A stretch of DNA of 64,000 bases from Sterolibacterium denitrificans (GTDB lineage Bacteria > Pseudomonadota > Gammaproteobacteria > Burkholderiales > Rhodocyclaceae). Positions 1 through 8,893 of this stretch are shown piece by piece (the first letter of the stretch is position 1; each line of letters opens with the position of its first letter). The position numbers were made by a program, and so were the translations under genes. The notes beneath the pieces are model-generated. The model did no database searches. It was not told the DNA's origin and was given only the letters and a program-made list of their open reading frames with translations. The stretch spans positions 1,503,305-1,567,304 of the forward strand of contig NZ_LT837803.1 of NCBI RefSeq assembly GCF_900174485.1, written 5' to 3'.

Positions 1-1329
1 TCCCCCCCCCCCCCCCCCCGTAAAAACTTCTGGTCGATTATCGGGGCGCAAACCTCACTGCTTTCTGCCTATCGACGTTATGGCGGCTGGATTACCTTGG
101 GTCTAGCAATCGCTGCTACTTTGATCGCAGTTGTTTTGTCCGATGTGGTGTATGGTTTTCTGGCCCGTCTGAATTGGGTCGGCGAGGATATGCACACTAT
201 CGTGACCAGCGTGACGGCAGTGAGTCTGGTGTTCTTTGGCCAGATTGTGCTCAACCGGCTGGTGTTGAAGCGCTCTTTTTCGCAGTATGTTCAGGCCGCT
301 TCAGACTGGGCGAGCAACCGCCAGGATGTGCTCGATAATTTTGAAATCATGGCGCGGCAGTTGACGCTAGTGAGAACTTTCAACGAAGTGCTTGGTGGCC
401 ATTTGGTCGATGTGGTACGTGTCACCGAGGTTGCTGCGTTCGACATTGCCGGGCGACTGGATCATATCAATCAGGAAAGCCAGCGTCTGACCGAGGAAGT
501 GCGGGTCTCAGTGGAGCATTCGAATGCGCTATCTACTCAGTCGGGCACCGAGATCGAGCGCAACCTCGAGGCTGTCCGGGCTCTGATGGATTACCGAGAA
601 GCGCGGGAAAAAAGTCAGCAGTGCATGCAACAGAGCATTGCTCGGGTAGTGGCGGAAATCGGTTCATTGTCGCCGCTGGTCGAGCTCATCAAGAAAATCG
701 CCAAACAAACCGACTTACTGTCGCTCAATGCCTCCATAGAAGCCGCACGAGCGGGAGCATCCGGGCAAGGTTTTGCTGTCGTGGCCGACGCGATACGCAA
801 ACTGGCTAATCAAACTTCCGAAGCAGCCACGGAAATTTCCACTGGTATTGAAGTGGTTTCAAGCGCCATCATGAAGGAGCTCAAAACAGCTTTTGCGCTC
901 GATAACAGCGGTAGTGATCAGCTTCAACTTAATGAAATCACTGAGCGCCTGCACAATATGAGCGATCACTTTGCTGAAACCCTGACCTATTTGCAGCAAC
1001 TGACGGGTTCTCTCAATCAGTCTACGGAAAAGATCAGTCACGATGTCCTGGATACTTTGGGTAACCTTCAGTTTCAGGACATTATCCGTCAGCAGCTCGA
1101 ACAGGTGATTCAAGGCCTTGAACGCCTGAGCGGAGTGACTGACGATCTGGCTCAAGGCAGTCGTGTCGGTTTTGTGGCTCCGTTGCAACTTACGACGTTG
1201 CTGGAAGGGCATCTCGAAGAGCTCAAGCGCAGCTATGTCATGCAGGCACAGCATGATGTTCATGACAAAAAACAGCGTTGTGGGGAGGCAACTTCCTCTG
1301 TTGGTACCTCGCGTGTCGAATTATTTTGA
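1..1329 (+). CDS. Methyl-accepting chemotaxis-type signalling protein, 5' end cut by window
   Basis: This is a chemoreceptor-like signalling protein. The frame is open to the left edge; TTG at 97 gives 410 residues, but in-frame codons before it ([11 protein letters not shown]...) read as normal protein, so the true start probably lies outside the window. The first ~90 residues hold two hydrophobic segments. The cytoplasmic part carries the receptor hairpin tip ([16 protein letters not shown] followed by [13 protein letters not shown]), the region that contacts CheA/CheW in known receptors. The C-terminus contains [12 protein letters not shown], a motif of atypical receptors. There is no large periplasmic ligand domain between the membrane segments, so it may sense an internal or membrane state. 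The family call is firm; the ligand is unknown. Confidence 0.85.
   Translation, partial: SPPPPPRKNFWSIIGAQTSLLSAYRRYGGWITLGLAIAATLIAVVLSDVVYGFLARLNWVGEDMHTIVTSVTAVSLVFFGQIVLNRLVLKRSFSQYVQAASDWASNRQDVLDNFEIMARQLTLVRTFNEVLGGHLVDVVRVTEVAAFDIAGRLDHINQESQRLTEEVRVSVEHSNALSTQSGTEIERNLEAVRALMDYREAREKSQQCMQQSIARVVAEIGSLSPLVELIKKIAKQTDLLSLNASIEAARAGASGQGFAVVADAIRKLANQTSEAATEISTGIEVVSSAIMKELKTAFALDNSGSDQLQLNEITERLHNMSDHFAETLTYLQQLTGSLNQSTEKISHDVLDTLGNLQFQDIIRQQLEQVIQGLERLSGVTDDLAQGSRVGFVAPLQLTTLLEGHLEELKRSYVMQAQHDVHDKKQRCGEATSSVGTSRVELF
2..19. repeat. 18-nt poly-C homopolymer at window edge
   Basis: Eighteen consecutive C residues sit at the extreme left. In the frame of the chemoreceptor gene they would encode a proline run directly before a normal-looking sequence. 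A contig-end or sequencing artefact is the most likely explanation; a phase-variable tract is possible but less likely. Confidence 0.7.
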
Positions 1330-1521
1330 GTTCTTTCCGACGCTAGAGGACCGTGGCTGCAAACTCGACTGCTGCTAGTCGAAGTGCGTCCCAAAGATCT
1401 GCTGCTGCGCAGATCGAAGCATGACACCTCAAATTGCAATGGCGTTATTTATACGATTGCCCTGTCAATCGACAGGCGCAATTTCTGTCTGGTGTTGCTA
1501 TGCAGCTTGCGGGTGCAGGTA

Positions 1522-1550
1522 TATACTTGCCAAGTCAGTGATTGACTGGG
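1522..1550 (+). promoter_or_regulatory. Putative promoter -10 and MarR-type operator
   Basis: A TATACT hexamer (1522-1527) is followed at once by an imperfect inverted repeat, CCAAGTCA-gtgat-TGACTGGG (1530-1550), ending 7 bases before the MarR start codon. A palindrome between the -10 element and the start of an emrR-like gene is where an autoregulating MarR repressor would bind. No convincing -35 element was found. Confidence 0.4.
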
Positions 1551-1557
1551 CAGTGAA

Positions 1558-2022
1558 ATGAGCAAGACACCGGGTTTCTATCAGGCAAATACCTACCGCA
1601 TCAATGACAGCATCGGTTATCTGGTCAGCCGCTTGACGCAGACGCTGGGGCGGGAGATCGATCGGCGCATGGTCGATCTGGGCCTGACCGATGCGCAGTG
1701 GAAGCCGCTGTTGCTGCTGCAGCAGGGCGCGTGCGCGACGGCGGCGGATATTTCCCGGATGGTTGGTCTGGATACCGGGGCGGTGACGCGTCTGCTGGAT
1801 CGCGTGGAAAGCAAGGGCTTGATCCGGCGCGTGCGTTCGGCGGCGGACCGGCGGGTCGTCAATCTGGAATTGACGGCAGAAGGACGGCGCGTGGCGGACG
1901 AAGTACCCGGCATCATCAGCGGGCTGGCCAATCAGTTTCTGGAGGGTTTTTCCGAGGAAGAGTACCTGCAGTTCAAGGATTACCTGAATCGCGCCCTGGA
2001 CAATCTGGGGCAGCTCGATTGA
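1558..2022 (+). CDS. MarR family transcriptional regulator (EmrR/MprA-like)
   Basis: A 154-residue winged-helix repressor of the MarR family. The DNA-binding part is visible as a recognition-helix region (AADISRMVGLDTGAVTRLLD) and a basic wing (RRVRSAADRRVVNLELT); the flanking helices would form the dimer interface. It is the first gene of a three-gene unit with an EmrA-like adaptor and an EmrB-like transporter, the usual order in emrRAB loci, so it probably represses this pump until a toxic phenolic or lipophilic ligand binds. A palindrome just upstream suggests autoregulation. Confidence 0.9.
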   Translation: MSKTPGFYQANTYRINDSIGYLVSRLTQTLGREIDRRMVDLGLTDAQWKPLLLLQQGACATAADISRMVGLDTGAVTRLLDRVESKGLIRRVRSAADRRVVNLELTAEGRRVADEVPGIISGLANQFLEGFSEEEYLQFKDYLNRALDNLGQLD

Positions 2023-2103
2023 GCTGGCGACAGGGGTGATTTACCGATTCATTGATTCGTTGATTCACAGATACACGCCTCCAATTTTCCTGGTGCAACG
2101 TTC

Positions 2104-3363
2104 ATGAGCAATGCAAATACTCCACGATCCGAGGCAGGCGGTTTATCGGGCGGCAGTTCCGTGAGTTCCCCCAATCCACCCAATCCGCGCCGGGGGCGAA
2201 TGATTGCCTTCACCCTGCTGTGCCTGCTGCTGGCGCTGGGCTACGCACTGTACTGGGGCATGGTCGCCCGCCACAAGGTGTACACCGACAATGCCTATGT
2301 GCAGGGGAATGTGGTGCAGGTGACGCCGCTGGCCGGCGGGACGGTGGTGGCGGTGAACGTCAATGACACCGATCAGGTGCAGGCCGGGCAGGTGCTGGCC
2401 AGCCTGGATCCGCTGGATTCGCGGCTGGCGCTGGACCAGGCGGAAGCCCGTTTGGCGCAGACGGTGCGTGATACGCGGGCCTTGTATGCCACCGACAAGG
2501 CGCTGGCGGCGCTGGTGAGCGCGCGTCAGGCCGACGTGCGGCGCAGCGAGTTCGAGCGGTCGCGGCTGAAGACGGATCTGGCGCGGCGCGCGGGTTTGCT
2601 GGATGCGGGCGCGGTGTCGCTCGAAGAAGTGCAGCATTTGCGCACGGCGGTGGCCAACGCCAATGCGCTGCATGCGGCAGCCCTGGCCGCGCTGAACGAG
2701 GCGCAGGAGCAACTGGCGAAAAACCAGACGCAGACCGCGGGCGTCGAAGTGAGTCGGCATCCGCGCGTGCTGGCGGCGGCCGCAAGTTATCGCGAGGCCT
2801 GGCTGGCGCATCAGCGGCGGGAGATCGTCGCGCCCGTCGCCGGCACCGTCGCCCAGCGCCATGTCCAGGTTGGCCAGCGGGTGAACAGCGGCGTGCCGAT
2901 TATGGCCATCGTGCCGCTGGATCAGGTGTGGGTCGATGCGAATTTCAAGGAATCGCAACTGGAAAAACTGCGCATCGGCCAGGCGGTGGAGCTGACGGCC
3001 GATGTGTATGGCAGCCGCCGCAAGTTTCACGGCCATGTCGCCGGCCTGGCCGCGGGAACCGGCGCCGTCTTTTCCCTGTTGCCGGCGCAGAATGCCACCG
3101 GCAACTGGATCAAGATCGTGCAGCGGGTCCCGGTGCGCATCCGCCTCGATGCGTCCGAATTGATCGAGACGCCATTGCGGGTCGGGCTTTCCATGGAGGC
3201 GAGCATCGACGTGCGCGACCAGTCCGGCCATGCCGTGACGGATGCCAGCGCCGGCCAGGCCGCGTCGGTATCGGCGACCAGCGTTTATGCCGATCTGGAA
3301 CGGGCGGCGGATGCGCGCGTCGAGGCGATCATTGCCGGCAATCTCGGCCAGGCTGCGCCATGA
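2104..3363 (+). CDS. emrA: EmrA-type membrane fusion protein of a drug efflux pump (HlyD family)
   Basis: A periplasmic adaptor that links an inner-membrane MFS exporter to an outer-membrane channel. A Ser/Pro-rich N-terminus is followed by one membrane anchor (about residues 35-55, IAFTLLCLLLALGYALYW), then the first lipoyl half (TDNAYVQGNVVQVTPLAGG), an alpha-helical hairpin (about 105-215), the second lipoyl half (IVAPVAGTVAQRHVQVGQ) and a beta-barrel domain (VWVDANFKESQLEKLRIG). At 419 residues it is slightly longer than E. coli EmrA, mostly from a C-terminal tail. The emrB-like gene starts 36 bases downstream. No outer-membrane factor gene is adjacent, so the pump must borrow a TolC-like channel. 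Confidence 0.92.
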   Translation: MSNANTPRSEAGGLSGGSSVSSPNPPNPRRGRMIAFTLLCLLLALGYALYWGMVARHKVYTDNAYVQGNVVQVTPLAGGTVVAVNVNDTDQVQAGQVLASLDPLDSRLALDQAEARLAQTVRDTRALYATDKALAALVSARQADVRRSEFERSRLKTDLARRAGLLDAGAVSLEEVQHLRTAVANANALHAAALAALNEAQEQLAKNQTQTAGVEVSRHPRVLAAAASYREAWLAHQRREIVAPVAGTVAQRHVQVGQRVNSGVPIMAIVPLDQVWVDANFKESQLEKLRIGQAVELTADVYGSRRKFHGHVAGLAAGTGAVFSLLPAQNATGNWIKIVQRVPVRIRLDASELIETPLRVGLSMEASIDVRDQSGHAVTDASAGQAASVSATSVYADLERAADARVEAIIAGNLGQAAP

Positions 3364-3399
3364 ATGATTGCCTGCCGTCCGCTTTGACGGGCGCTGCGC

Positions 3400-4980
3400 A
3401 TGGCTGAAGCCGCAGCAGGCGCCGACGCCGCGACGATCTCCCGCTTCGATCCGCCACCGCTGACTGGCGGCAAGCTGGTGCTGGGCACGGTCGCCCTGTC
3501 GCTGGCGACTTTCATGAACGTGCTCGATTCGTCGATCGCCAATGTGTCGATTCCGGCGATTGCGGGTGATTTCGGCGTCAGTCCGAGCCAGGGCACCTGG
3601 GTCATCACCAGTTTCGCGGTGTCGAATGCGATCTCCGTACCGCTGACGGGCTGGCTGACCCAGCGTTTCGGCATGGTGCGTCTGTTTACCCTGAGCATCC
3701 TGCTGTTCGTCATCGCTTCGCTGTTGTGCGGCCTGGCGCCGAATTTCGCCACGCTGGTGGTCTTCCGCGTGCTGCAGGGGCTGGTGGCCGGGCCGATGAT
3801 TCCACTTTCCCAGTCTTTGCTGCTGCAGAGTTATTCCAAGGAAAAATCCGGCATCGCACTGGCCTTCTGGTCGATGACCACGCTGGTCGCGCCGGTGATG
3901 GGGCCGATGCTGGGCGGCTGGATCACCGACAGTTATTCCTGGCCGTGGATTTTCTACATCAACATTCCGGTGGGCCTGTTCGCCATCGTCGCTACCTGGC
4001 TGCTCTACAGGGATCGCGAATCGCCGACGCGCAAGCTGCCGATCGATACCGTCGGCCTGGCGCTGCTGATCATCTGGGTGGGTGCCTTGCAGATCATGCT
4101 GGACAACGGCAAGGAGCTCGACTGGTTCGCTTCCGTCTGGATCATCGCGCTGGCGCTGATCGCGGCCATCGGTTTCGTTTTCTTCCTGATCTGGGAGATT
4201 TCCGAAGCGCATCCGATCGTCGATCTGAGCCTGTTCAAACGGCGCAATTTCTGGGCGGGCACGCTGTCGCTGTCGCTGGGCTACGGCATTTTCTTCGGCA
4301 ATGTGGTGTTGCTGCCGCTCTGGCTGCAGCAATTCATGGGGTATACGGCGACCTGGGCGGGCTTGCTGATGGCGCCGGTCGGCATACTGGCGATACTGAT
4401 CACGCCCTTCGTCGGCAAGAATCTGCAGAAAGTGGATCTGCGCATCATGGCCACCGTAGCCTTCGCGAGCTTCGCCCTGGTGTTCTGGATGCGGGCGCAG
4501 TTCAATGTCCAGGCGGACTTATTCACCCTGATGCTGCCGTCCATCATTCAGGGGATTCCCATGGCTTTCTTCTTCGTGCCGCTGATGGCGCTGATTCTCT
4601 CGGGTCTGTCGCCGGAGCGCATTCCGGCGGCGGCCGGGCTGTCGAATTTCGTCCGCATCACCGCCGGCGCCTTCGGCACGTCGATTTTCACGACGCTCTG
4701 GGAAGATCGCGCCGCCTTGCATCATGCCGGGCTGGTGGAGTCGATCAACGGCGCCAGCCTGCCGACGACGGAAGCGCTGCGGCAGTTTTCCGCGCTCGGC
4801 ATGGAAGACGGGCGAGGGCTGGCCTACATCAATCGACTGATCGAGCAGCAGGCCTACATGCTGAGCGCGAATGACCTGTTCCTGGCTTCTGCCGGGCTTT
4901 GCCTGGGACTGATTGCCGTCGTCTGGCTCTCACGGCCGGGCGGCGCCGTCGGTGTGGCCGATGGCGGGGGCGCGCATTAG
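3400..4980 (+). CDS. emrB: EmrB-type MFS multidrug exporter (DHA2 family, 14 TM)
   Basis: A proton-driven drug exporter of the major facilitator superfamily. The 526 residues are almost wholly hydrophobic and fit about 14 membrane helices. DHA2 signatures are visible: the first helix with FMNVLDSSIANVSIPAIAG, the loop after helix 2 (WLTQRFGMVRLF) and the helix-5 region (APVMGPMLGGWITDSYSWPW). It follows the EmrA-like adaptor closely and is presumably co-transcribed with it and the MarR regulator. It ends 18 bases before a convergent gene on the opposite strand. Confidence 0.93.
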   Translation: MAEAAAGADAATISRFDPPPLTGGKLVLGTVALSLATFMNVLDSSIANVSIPAIAGDFGVSPSQGTWVITSFAVSNAISVPLTGWLTQRFGMVRLFTLSILLFVIASLLCGLAPNFATLVVFRVLQGLVAGPMIPLSQSLLLQSYSKEKSGIALAFWSMTTLVAPVMGPMLGGWITDSYSWPWIFYINIPVGLFAIVATWLLYRDRESPTRKLPIDTVGLALLIIWVGALQIMLDNGKELDWFASVWIIALALIAAIGFVFFLIWEISEAHPIVDLSLFKRRNFWAGTLSLSLGYGIFFGNVVLLPLWLQQFMGYTATWAGLLMAPVGILAILITPFVGKNLQKVDLRIMATVAFASFALVFWMRAQFNVQADLFTLMLPSIIQGIPMAFFFVPLMALILSGLSPERIPAAAGLSNFVRITAGAFGTSIFTTLWEDRAALHHAGLVESINGASLPTTEALRQFSALGMEDGRGLAYINRLIEQQAYMLSANDLFLASAGLCLGLIAVVWLSRPGGAVGVADGGGAH

Positions 4981-4998
4981 CGCGACGGCGGCAAAGCG

Positions 4999-5451
4999 CT
5001 ACTGCGGGCTGCCGGTCTTGGCATGCTCGTCATCGACGCGGAGTTTTTCCAGCGTCGTCCGCATTTCGCCGAAGGTCCGCAGCATGCACTTGAAATAGAC
5101 CTTGTTGGCTTCCAGCGAAAGCGGCTTGACGACATATTGTCCGCTGGCGGCCGAGGCTTCCATCAGGCATTGGTTGTTGCGGTAAAGCACCCAGCTTTCG
5201 CGGCTGGCCTTGAGCATTTCCTGCATTTTCTCGTTGCCGGCGAATTTTTCATGCAGGCGCTTGTAATCGCTTTCCATCCGGGCTTCCAGATGGCTGATCA
5301 GCGGGCCGCCGCATTGGTCGATTTCACTGCTCGAACGGGCCTGATCGAGACAGGGCGGTGTCTTGGCGAAGGCGGTGCCGCTGCCGATGAAAAACAGGGT
5401 GGCCAGCAGGGCCGTCAGAAGGTGATTGGCGTGTTTCCTGGACTGATGCAT
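4999..5451 (-). CDS. Secreted LprI/DUF1311-like protein
   Basis: A small exported protein of about 150 residues. The ATG at 5451 was chosen because it is preceded by GGAG and starts a clear signal peptide (MHQSRKHANHLLTALLATLF... then GSGTAFA|K); the open frame further upstream codes for arginine/alanine-rich shadow sequence. The mature part has four cysteines and the DUF1311/LprI pattern: an early CLDQA...IDQCGG, a central ESWVLYRNNQCLMEA and a late VYFKCMLR. Some members of this family inhibit lysozyme; whether this one does is not known. Confidence 0.75.
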   Translation of the reverse strand: MHQSRKHANHLLTALLATLFFIGSGTAFAKTPPCLDQARSSSEIDQCGGPLISHLEARMESDYKRLHEKFAGNEKMQEMLKASRESWVLYRNNQCLMEASAASGQYVVKPLSLEANKVYFKCMLRTFGEMRTTLEKLRVDDEHAKTGSPQ

Positions 5452-5609
5452 GAGGAACTCCCGGTCAATGTGCAACGTTGCGATGGGGATTGCGGCCTTG
5501 ATTGCAGCCACGGATATGAGGGCATCCCCGGCATTTTCAAGCTGCGCGGCGTGCCGCGCCTGTACTGCCTGTGCCGCCCGCGTTACCCGGGCCGGCTGCA
5601 GTCGGCGAG

Positions 5610-6137
5610 TCAGCGCAGATTGCCTGCCCGCAGCGCGCGCAGCGCCAGGTAGGCGATCAGGGCGCAGATGAAGGACCAACTGACCAGCCCGTGCCGGCTA
5701 TCCGGGTACCAGCCGCTGGCGGCAAGCAGCGCCAGGGAGGCGCAGGCCAGGCTGCCGACGGCCAGCAGGCCGAACTGTTTGCGCCGGCTCAGCTTGTGGA
5801 GCGGCAGGCTGTCATCGAGAAAATGGCCGATCGAATAGCGGGTCGCCGATACCGGCATGTGCCGCGTCGTCCGGCGCACGACGAGCTGCTTGAGCAGGTT
5901 GAGGGCGATGAATGCGAAGAGGATGATCCGTCCGTCGGCCTTGCCGATGACCAGCAGTGAGATCAGCGCCATGATGGCGAGTCCCCAGTGCTTCTGCTGG
6001 CGGAACAGGCGCTGGTAGCGTTCCTCGGAGTCGATGATGTAGCTTTTGCCGAGCATGCCGTTCGGATAGAACAGGCGTTGTCCATCGGCCGTGGTCTGGA
6101 ATGAGCCCTTGGCGATGAAGTCGAAATTCAGGCGCAT
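5610..6137 (-). CDS. Hypothetical inner-membrane protein
   Basis: A 175-residue protein with about four hydrophobic segments (near residues 50-65, 68-85, 122-142 and 152-168) and a 45-residue N-terminal soluble part (GSFQTTADGQRLFYPNG). I do not recognise the family. It lies 21 bases downstream of gspN on the same strand and could be the last gene of that transcript, but nothing in it resembles a secretion component. The gene is real by length and plausible hydrophobic topology. Confidence 0.65.
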   Translation of the reverse strand: MRLNFDFIAKGSFQTTADGQRLFYPNGMLGKSYIIDSEERYQRLFRQQKHWGLAIMALISLLVIGKADGRIILFAFIALNLLKQLVVRRTTRHMPVSATRYSIGHFLDDSLPLHKLSRRKQFGLLAVGSLACASLALLAASGWYPDSRHGLVSWSFICALIAYLALRALRAGNLR

Positions 6138-6158
6138 GGATGCGTGTCGCGTCTCGCG

Positions 6159-6977
6159 CTAGCGGGTCTGGCGATATTCGAGCAGGTATTTCCCGTCGCC
6201 TGCCGGGCGGCCGAGGGTGTTCAGCAGGGCAGCCAGAGGATTCGGCAGCCTGTCGTCGAGGGTTGCGGCGACCAGGGCGGGATCGGCTGCGACGGTTGCG
6301 ATGGGTAGGCTGGGCGCGGAGGCCAGGCCGCTGAAATGCAGGCCGCCGTCGGCGGTGAATTCGCCGCTGCCGTCGATCTGCAGATGGCCGCGCAGGGTCT
6401 GCAGCCCGATTTTCGTGGCGGACCCTTGGCCGGTGAGCTTGATGTGGTAGTCCCCCAGTACGATGCCGGGGATTTCGCCCAGCGAGGCCTCGCGCCAGAA
6501 GATTTCCAGACCGCCCTGGCAGTCGCTGCCGGCCCAGTTGCAGCCGAAGCGTTCGCCATCGGCCCGCAACATGCCTTGCCAGCGGTAGCGGCCGAGCGCG
6601 CCGGGCAGCAGCGGGGCGATGGCTGCGGCCGGCAATCCCAGTTCGACGTTTTCCGCCTGCAGGCCGGAGATGCCCGCACTCAGGCGCAGCCGGCCCTGCT
6701 CCGGCGAAATATCCGCGACTAGCCGGCCGAGCAGCAATTCGGCCGGGCGGATTTGCCAGGTGATGTTCTGGATGTTGCGCCAGGGCGTATTTTTGTCGGC
6801 ACGGGCGAGGAGCATGCCGGCGCCGTGCCAGATGCTGCCGCTGGGCGAGGTCAGGCGCCATCGATCGTTGCTGGCGCGTTCCAGCAGCGAGGCCAAGGTG
6901 GCGGCCGGCCATTGGCTGATGGCGGCCAGCAGCAACAGGGCGAGGAACAGCAGGCTGTAGCCGAGTCGTTTGCGCAT
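6159..6977 (-). CDS. gspN: Type II secretion system protein N
   Basis: The GspN subunit (272 residues) of the general secretory pathway. ATG at 6977 begins a single N-terminal membrane anchor (RLGYSLLFLALLLLAAISQW); the open frame upstream of it is antisense-type sequence overlapping gspM. The periplasmic remainder has the GspN pattern, including SPSGSIWHGAG near residue 45 and a beta-rich body. GspN is dispensable in some type II systems, but its place at the end of a gspC-N operon is typical of beta- and gammaproteobacteria. Confidence 0.85.
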   Translation of the reverse strand: MRKRLGYSLLFLALLLLAAISQWPAATLASLLERASNDRWRLTSPSGSIWHGAGMLLARADKNTPWRNIQNITWQIRPAELLLGRLVADISPEQGRLRLSAGISGLQAENVELGLPAAAIAPLLPGALGRYRWQGMLRADGERFGCNWAGSDCQGGLEIFWREASLGEIPGIVLGDYHIKLTGQGSATKIGLQTLRGHLQIDGSGEFTADGGLHFSGLASAPSLPIATVAADPALVAATLDDRLPNPLAALLNTLGRPAGDGKYLLEYRQTR

Positions 6978-7042
6978 GGGAATGGGAGTGTGGTCGCGGT
7001 CGGGATCGGTTGGGGGGCAAGGGCAGTCGGCGCCAGTTTGCC

Positions 7043-7546
7043 TCAGTTCGGCTCGGGCAGGCTGAACAGCGCGTCGATGCGCACCTGTCCGGGGCTGCCG
7101 GTGGCTTCCACCCGGCTTTGCACCAGGCGCAGCCGGGCATCGCGCTGCAGCAGGGCGAGCGCATCGAGCCAGCGTTCGAAGGGCAGCTCGGCCTGCAGCC
7201 GGAGCTGGCGCGCGCCGGCAGTTTGCAGTTGGCCGGCGCCCAGCTTCAGGCCGGCCTGAAGCAGCAGCGTTTCCGCCGTCTGCTGCAGGCTGGCTGCGCC
7301 AAGCGGCGGATTGACCGGCTGGCTTTGCAGCGCGCGGATGTCTGCCGCTTGCTGCTGCATGGCGGCCAGTTGCAGGCGCAGTTGCGGCAGTTGCTGACGC
7401 AGGTGCGCGCGCGCCTGATGGGCGTGCCACAGGCCGTTGATGAGCAGGGCGAGCACCAGGAAGACGGCCAGCGCGGCGAGAAACAGCCGTTCGCGCGGCG
7501 CGCGGGCTTGCCAGAAGGCGGCGAGCGCTTGCAGATACCGGCTCAT
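7043..7546 (-). CDS. gspM: Type II secretion system protein M
   Basis: GspM, the inner-membrane partner of GspL in the assembly platform; 167 residues. ATG at 7546 overlaps the gspL stop codon by ATGA. A short cytoplasmic head (MSRYLQALAAFWQARAPRER) precedes one membrane helix (LFLAALAVFLVLALLINGLW), then a coiled-coil-like stretch (about residues 45-85) and a small ferredoxin-like domain containing LPFERWLDALALLQRD. Size and topology match the family. Confidence 0.88.
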   Translation of the reverse strand: MSRYLQALAAFWQARAPRERLFLAALAVFLVLALLINGLWHAHQARAHLRQQLPQLRLQLAAMQQQAADIRALQSQPVNPPLGAASLQQTAETLLLQAGLKLGAGQLQTAGARQLRLQAELPFERWLDALALLQRDARLRLVQSRVEATGSPGQVRIDALFSLPEPN

Positions 7547-8847
7547 GGATGGCTCCGCAGGGCAAGCACGGCTTCGATCGCGGCACCTGCGCTGCCGCTT
7601 GCCGGACGCGTATCGCGGATGACGACATCGAAACCACGGCGCGTCAGGCTGTCGCGCAGGTGTTCGACTGCGCCGGCATCGGCCAGGGTGAGCGTCAGTT
7701 CGAGGCGGCCCGTTGCATAGGTGATCAGGCGCAACTGAGCTGGATTCGGCAGGGAGGCGCTGGCGGCGGCAAGCAGGCTGAGGAAATCGTCCGCACCGGG
7801 TTGGCCGTGTTCGCGGCGCAACTGGTCGTGCAGGCGCTGCATCTGCAGGGGCGGATCGACGATGGTCTGCGCCTGCGGAAAGCTGCTGCGAAATTGCGCC
7901 GTCATTTGCTGGCGCAAGCGAGTTTCTTCGCGATTCAGCCAGGCCCATTCGCCGAAGCTGAACAGGCTGTAGATGAGCAGCGCCAGCCCGCCCAGCCACA
8001 GCGCCGGGCGCAGCGTGCCCCAGCCTTCGCCTGCCGTGCGTGGCGGGGCGAATTCGCCGGTCAATAGATTGCGCGCATCGTGGCCGGGCTGGTTGCGCCA
8101 GTCGTATTCGCCAGCCGGCTGCAAGGGGAGGCCGAGGGTCGCTTGCCAGGCTTGCAGTCGTGCCGCGTCGATGCTCACGCCGGGGGCGAGATGAATCTCG
8201 ATGGCGGCAGGCAGGGTGCCGGCCTTGCGCGCGGCAGCGACCGCCAGGCGCAATTCCGCCGGCGGTTCGTGCAGGGCGTCCGGGGCCTCCGGGACGTTCG
8301 GGCCGCCGGCGAGGTCGAAACTGCAGCCCGCCTCGCTGGCCGTGCGCAGGAAGCCGGCCTGGGGCTTGAGGCAGAGCGTCCAGTTCGTGCTGGCGGGTAG
8401 CAGTTGCAGTTCGCTGATGAGGCGCTGCGGCTCGTAGCCGAGCGCGCGCAGCGTGGCGAGCAGCGCCTGCAGACGGGAACGGGCGATCGCCCAGACTGCC
8501 GTGCCTGTCGCCGTGCCGTCGGTTGCGGCAGCGTGTCCGGCAGGGCTGCCGACGACGAAATGTTCGTTCGCCGCATCGCCCAGCAGTTGCTCTTCGAGCG
8601 CATAGCCGATGACTTCCGCCGTGCGGGCGCGCGCCGTTTTGGGCAGGCTGACTGTAGCGAGCAGGCATTGTTCGGCCGTCAGCACCAGCTCGCAGCGATC
8701 GGCTGCCGGCCAGTGGCGCGGTTCGCCGTTGCCGCTTTGCAGCCGCGCGCCGCCGGCATTCAGCAGCAGCCACTCGCAACGCGTTTGCCGGCCGGGCCAG
8801 CCGGCCGGCAGGTAGAGGCGCAAGGTGGTGGCGGGCGGTTTGCTCAT
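7543..8847 (-). CDS. gspL: Type II secretion system protein L
   Basis: GspL (434 residues) bridges the cytoplasmic ATPase GspE to the inner-membrane platform. The N-terminal ~270 residues form an actin-like cytoplasmic domain (CELVLTAEQCLLATVSLPK, AVWAIARSRLQALLATLRA). One membrane helix follows (LWLGGLALLIYSLFSFGEW, about residues 282-300), then a periplasmic helix and a small ferredoxin-like C-terminal domain. The stop overlaps the gspM start, indicating translational coupling of the interacting pair. Confidence 0.9.
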   Translation of the reverse strand: MSKPPATTLRLYLPAGWPGRQTRCEWLLLNAGGARLQSGNGEPRHWPAADRCELVLTAEQCLLATVSLPKTARARTAEVIGYALEEQLLGDAANEHFVVGSPAGHAAATDGTATGTAVWAIARSRLQALLATLRALGYEPQRLISELQLLPASTNWTLCLKPQAGFLRTASEAGCSFDLAGGPNVPEAPDALHEPPAELRLAVAAARKAGTLPAAIEIHLAPGVSIDAARLQAWQATLGLPLQPAGEYDWRNQPGHDARNLLTGEFAPPRTAGEGWGTLRPALWLGGLALLIYSLFSFGEWAWLNREETRLRQQMTAQFRSSFPQAQTIVDPPLQMQRLHDQLRREHGQPGADDFLSLLAAASASLPNPAQLRLITYATGRLELTLTLADAGAVEHLRDSLTRRGFDVVIRDTRPASGSAGAAIEAVLALRSHP

Positions 8848-8893
8848 TGGCTCATCTACTCATCTGCTCATGGACGCGGCCTGGCTGCGCCAT

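Noticed and set aside
1461-1476. CCTGTC-aatc-GACAGG hairpin between the chemoreceptor and MarR genes
   Set aside because: Only six base pairs and no T-run; too weak to call a terminator. A seven-pair hairpin at 1396-1415 was set aside for the same reason.
2143-4332. A 729-codon minus-strand open frame antisense to the efflux genes
   Set aside because: Its product is Gln/Arg/His-rich with no domain, typical of the reverse frame of GC-rich coding DNA; emrA and emrB on the plus strand have clear family motifs.
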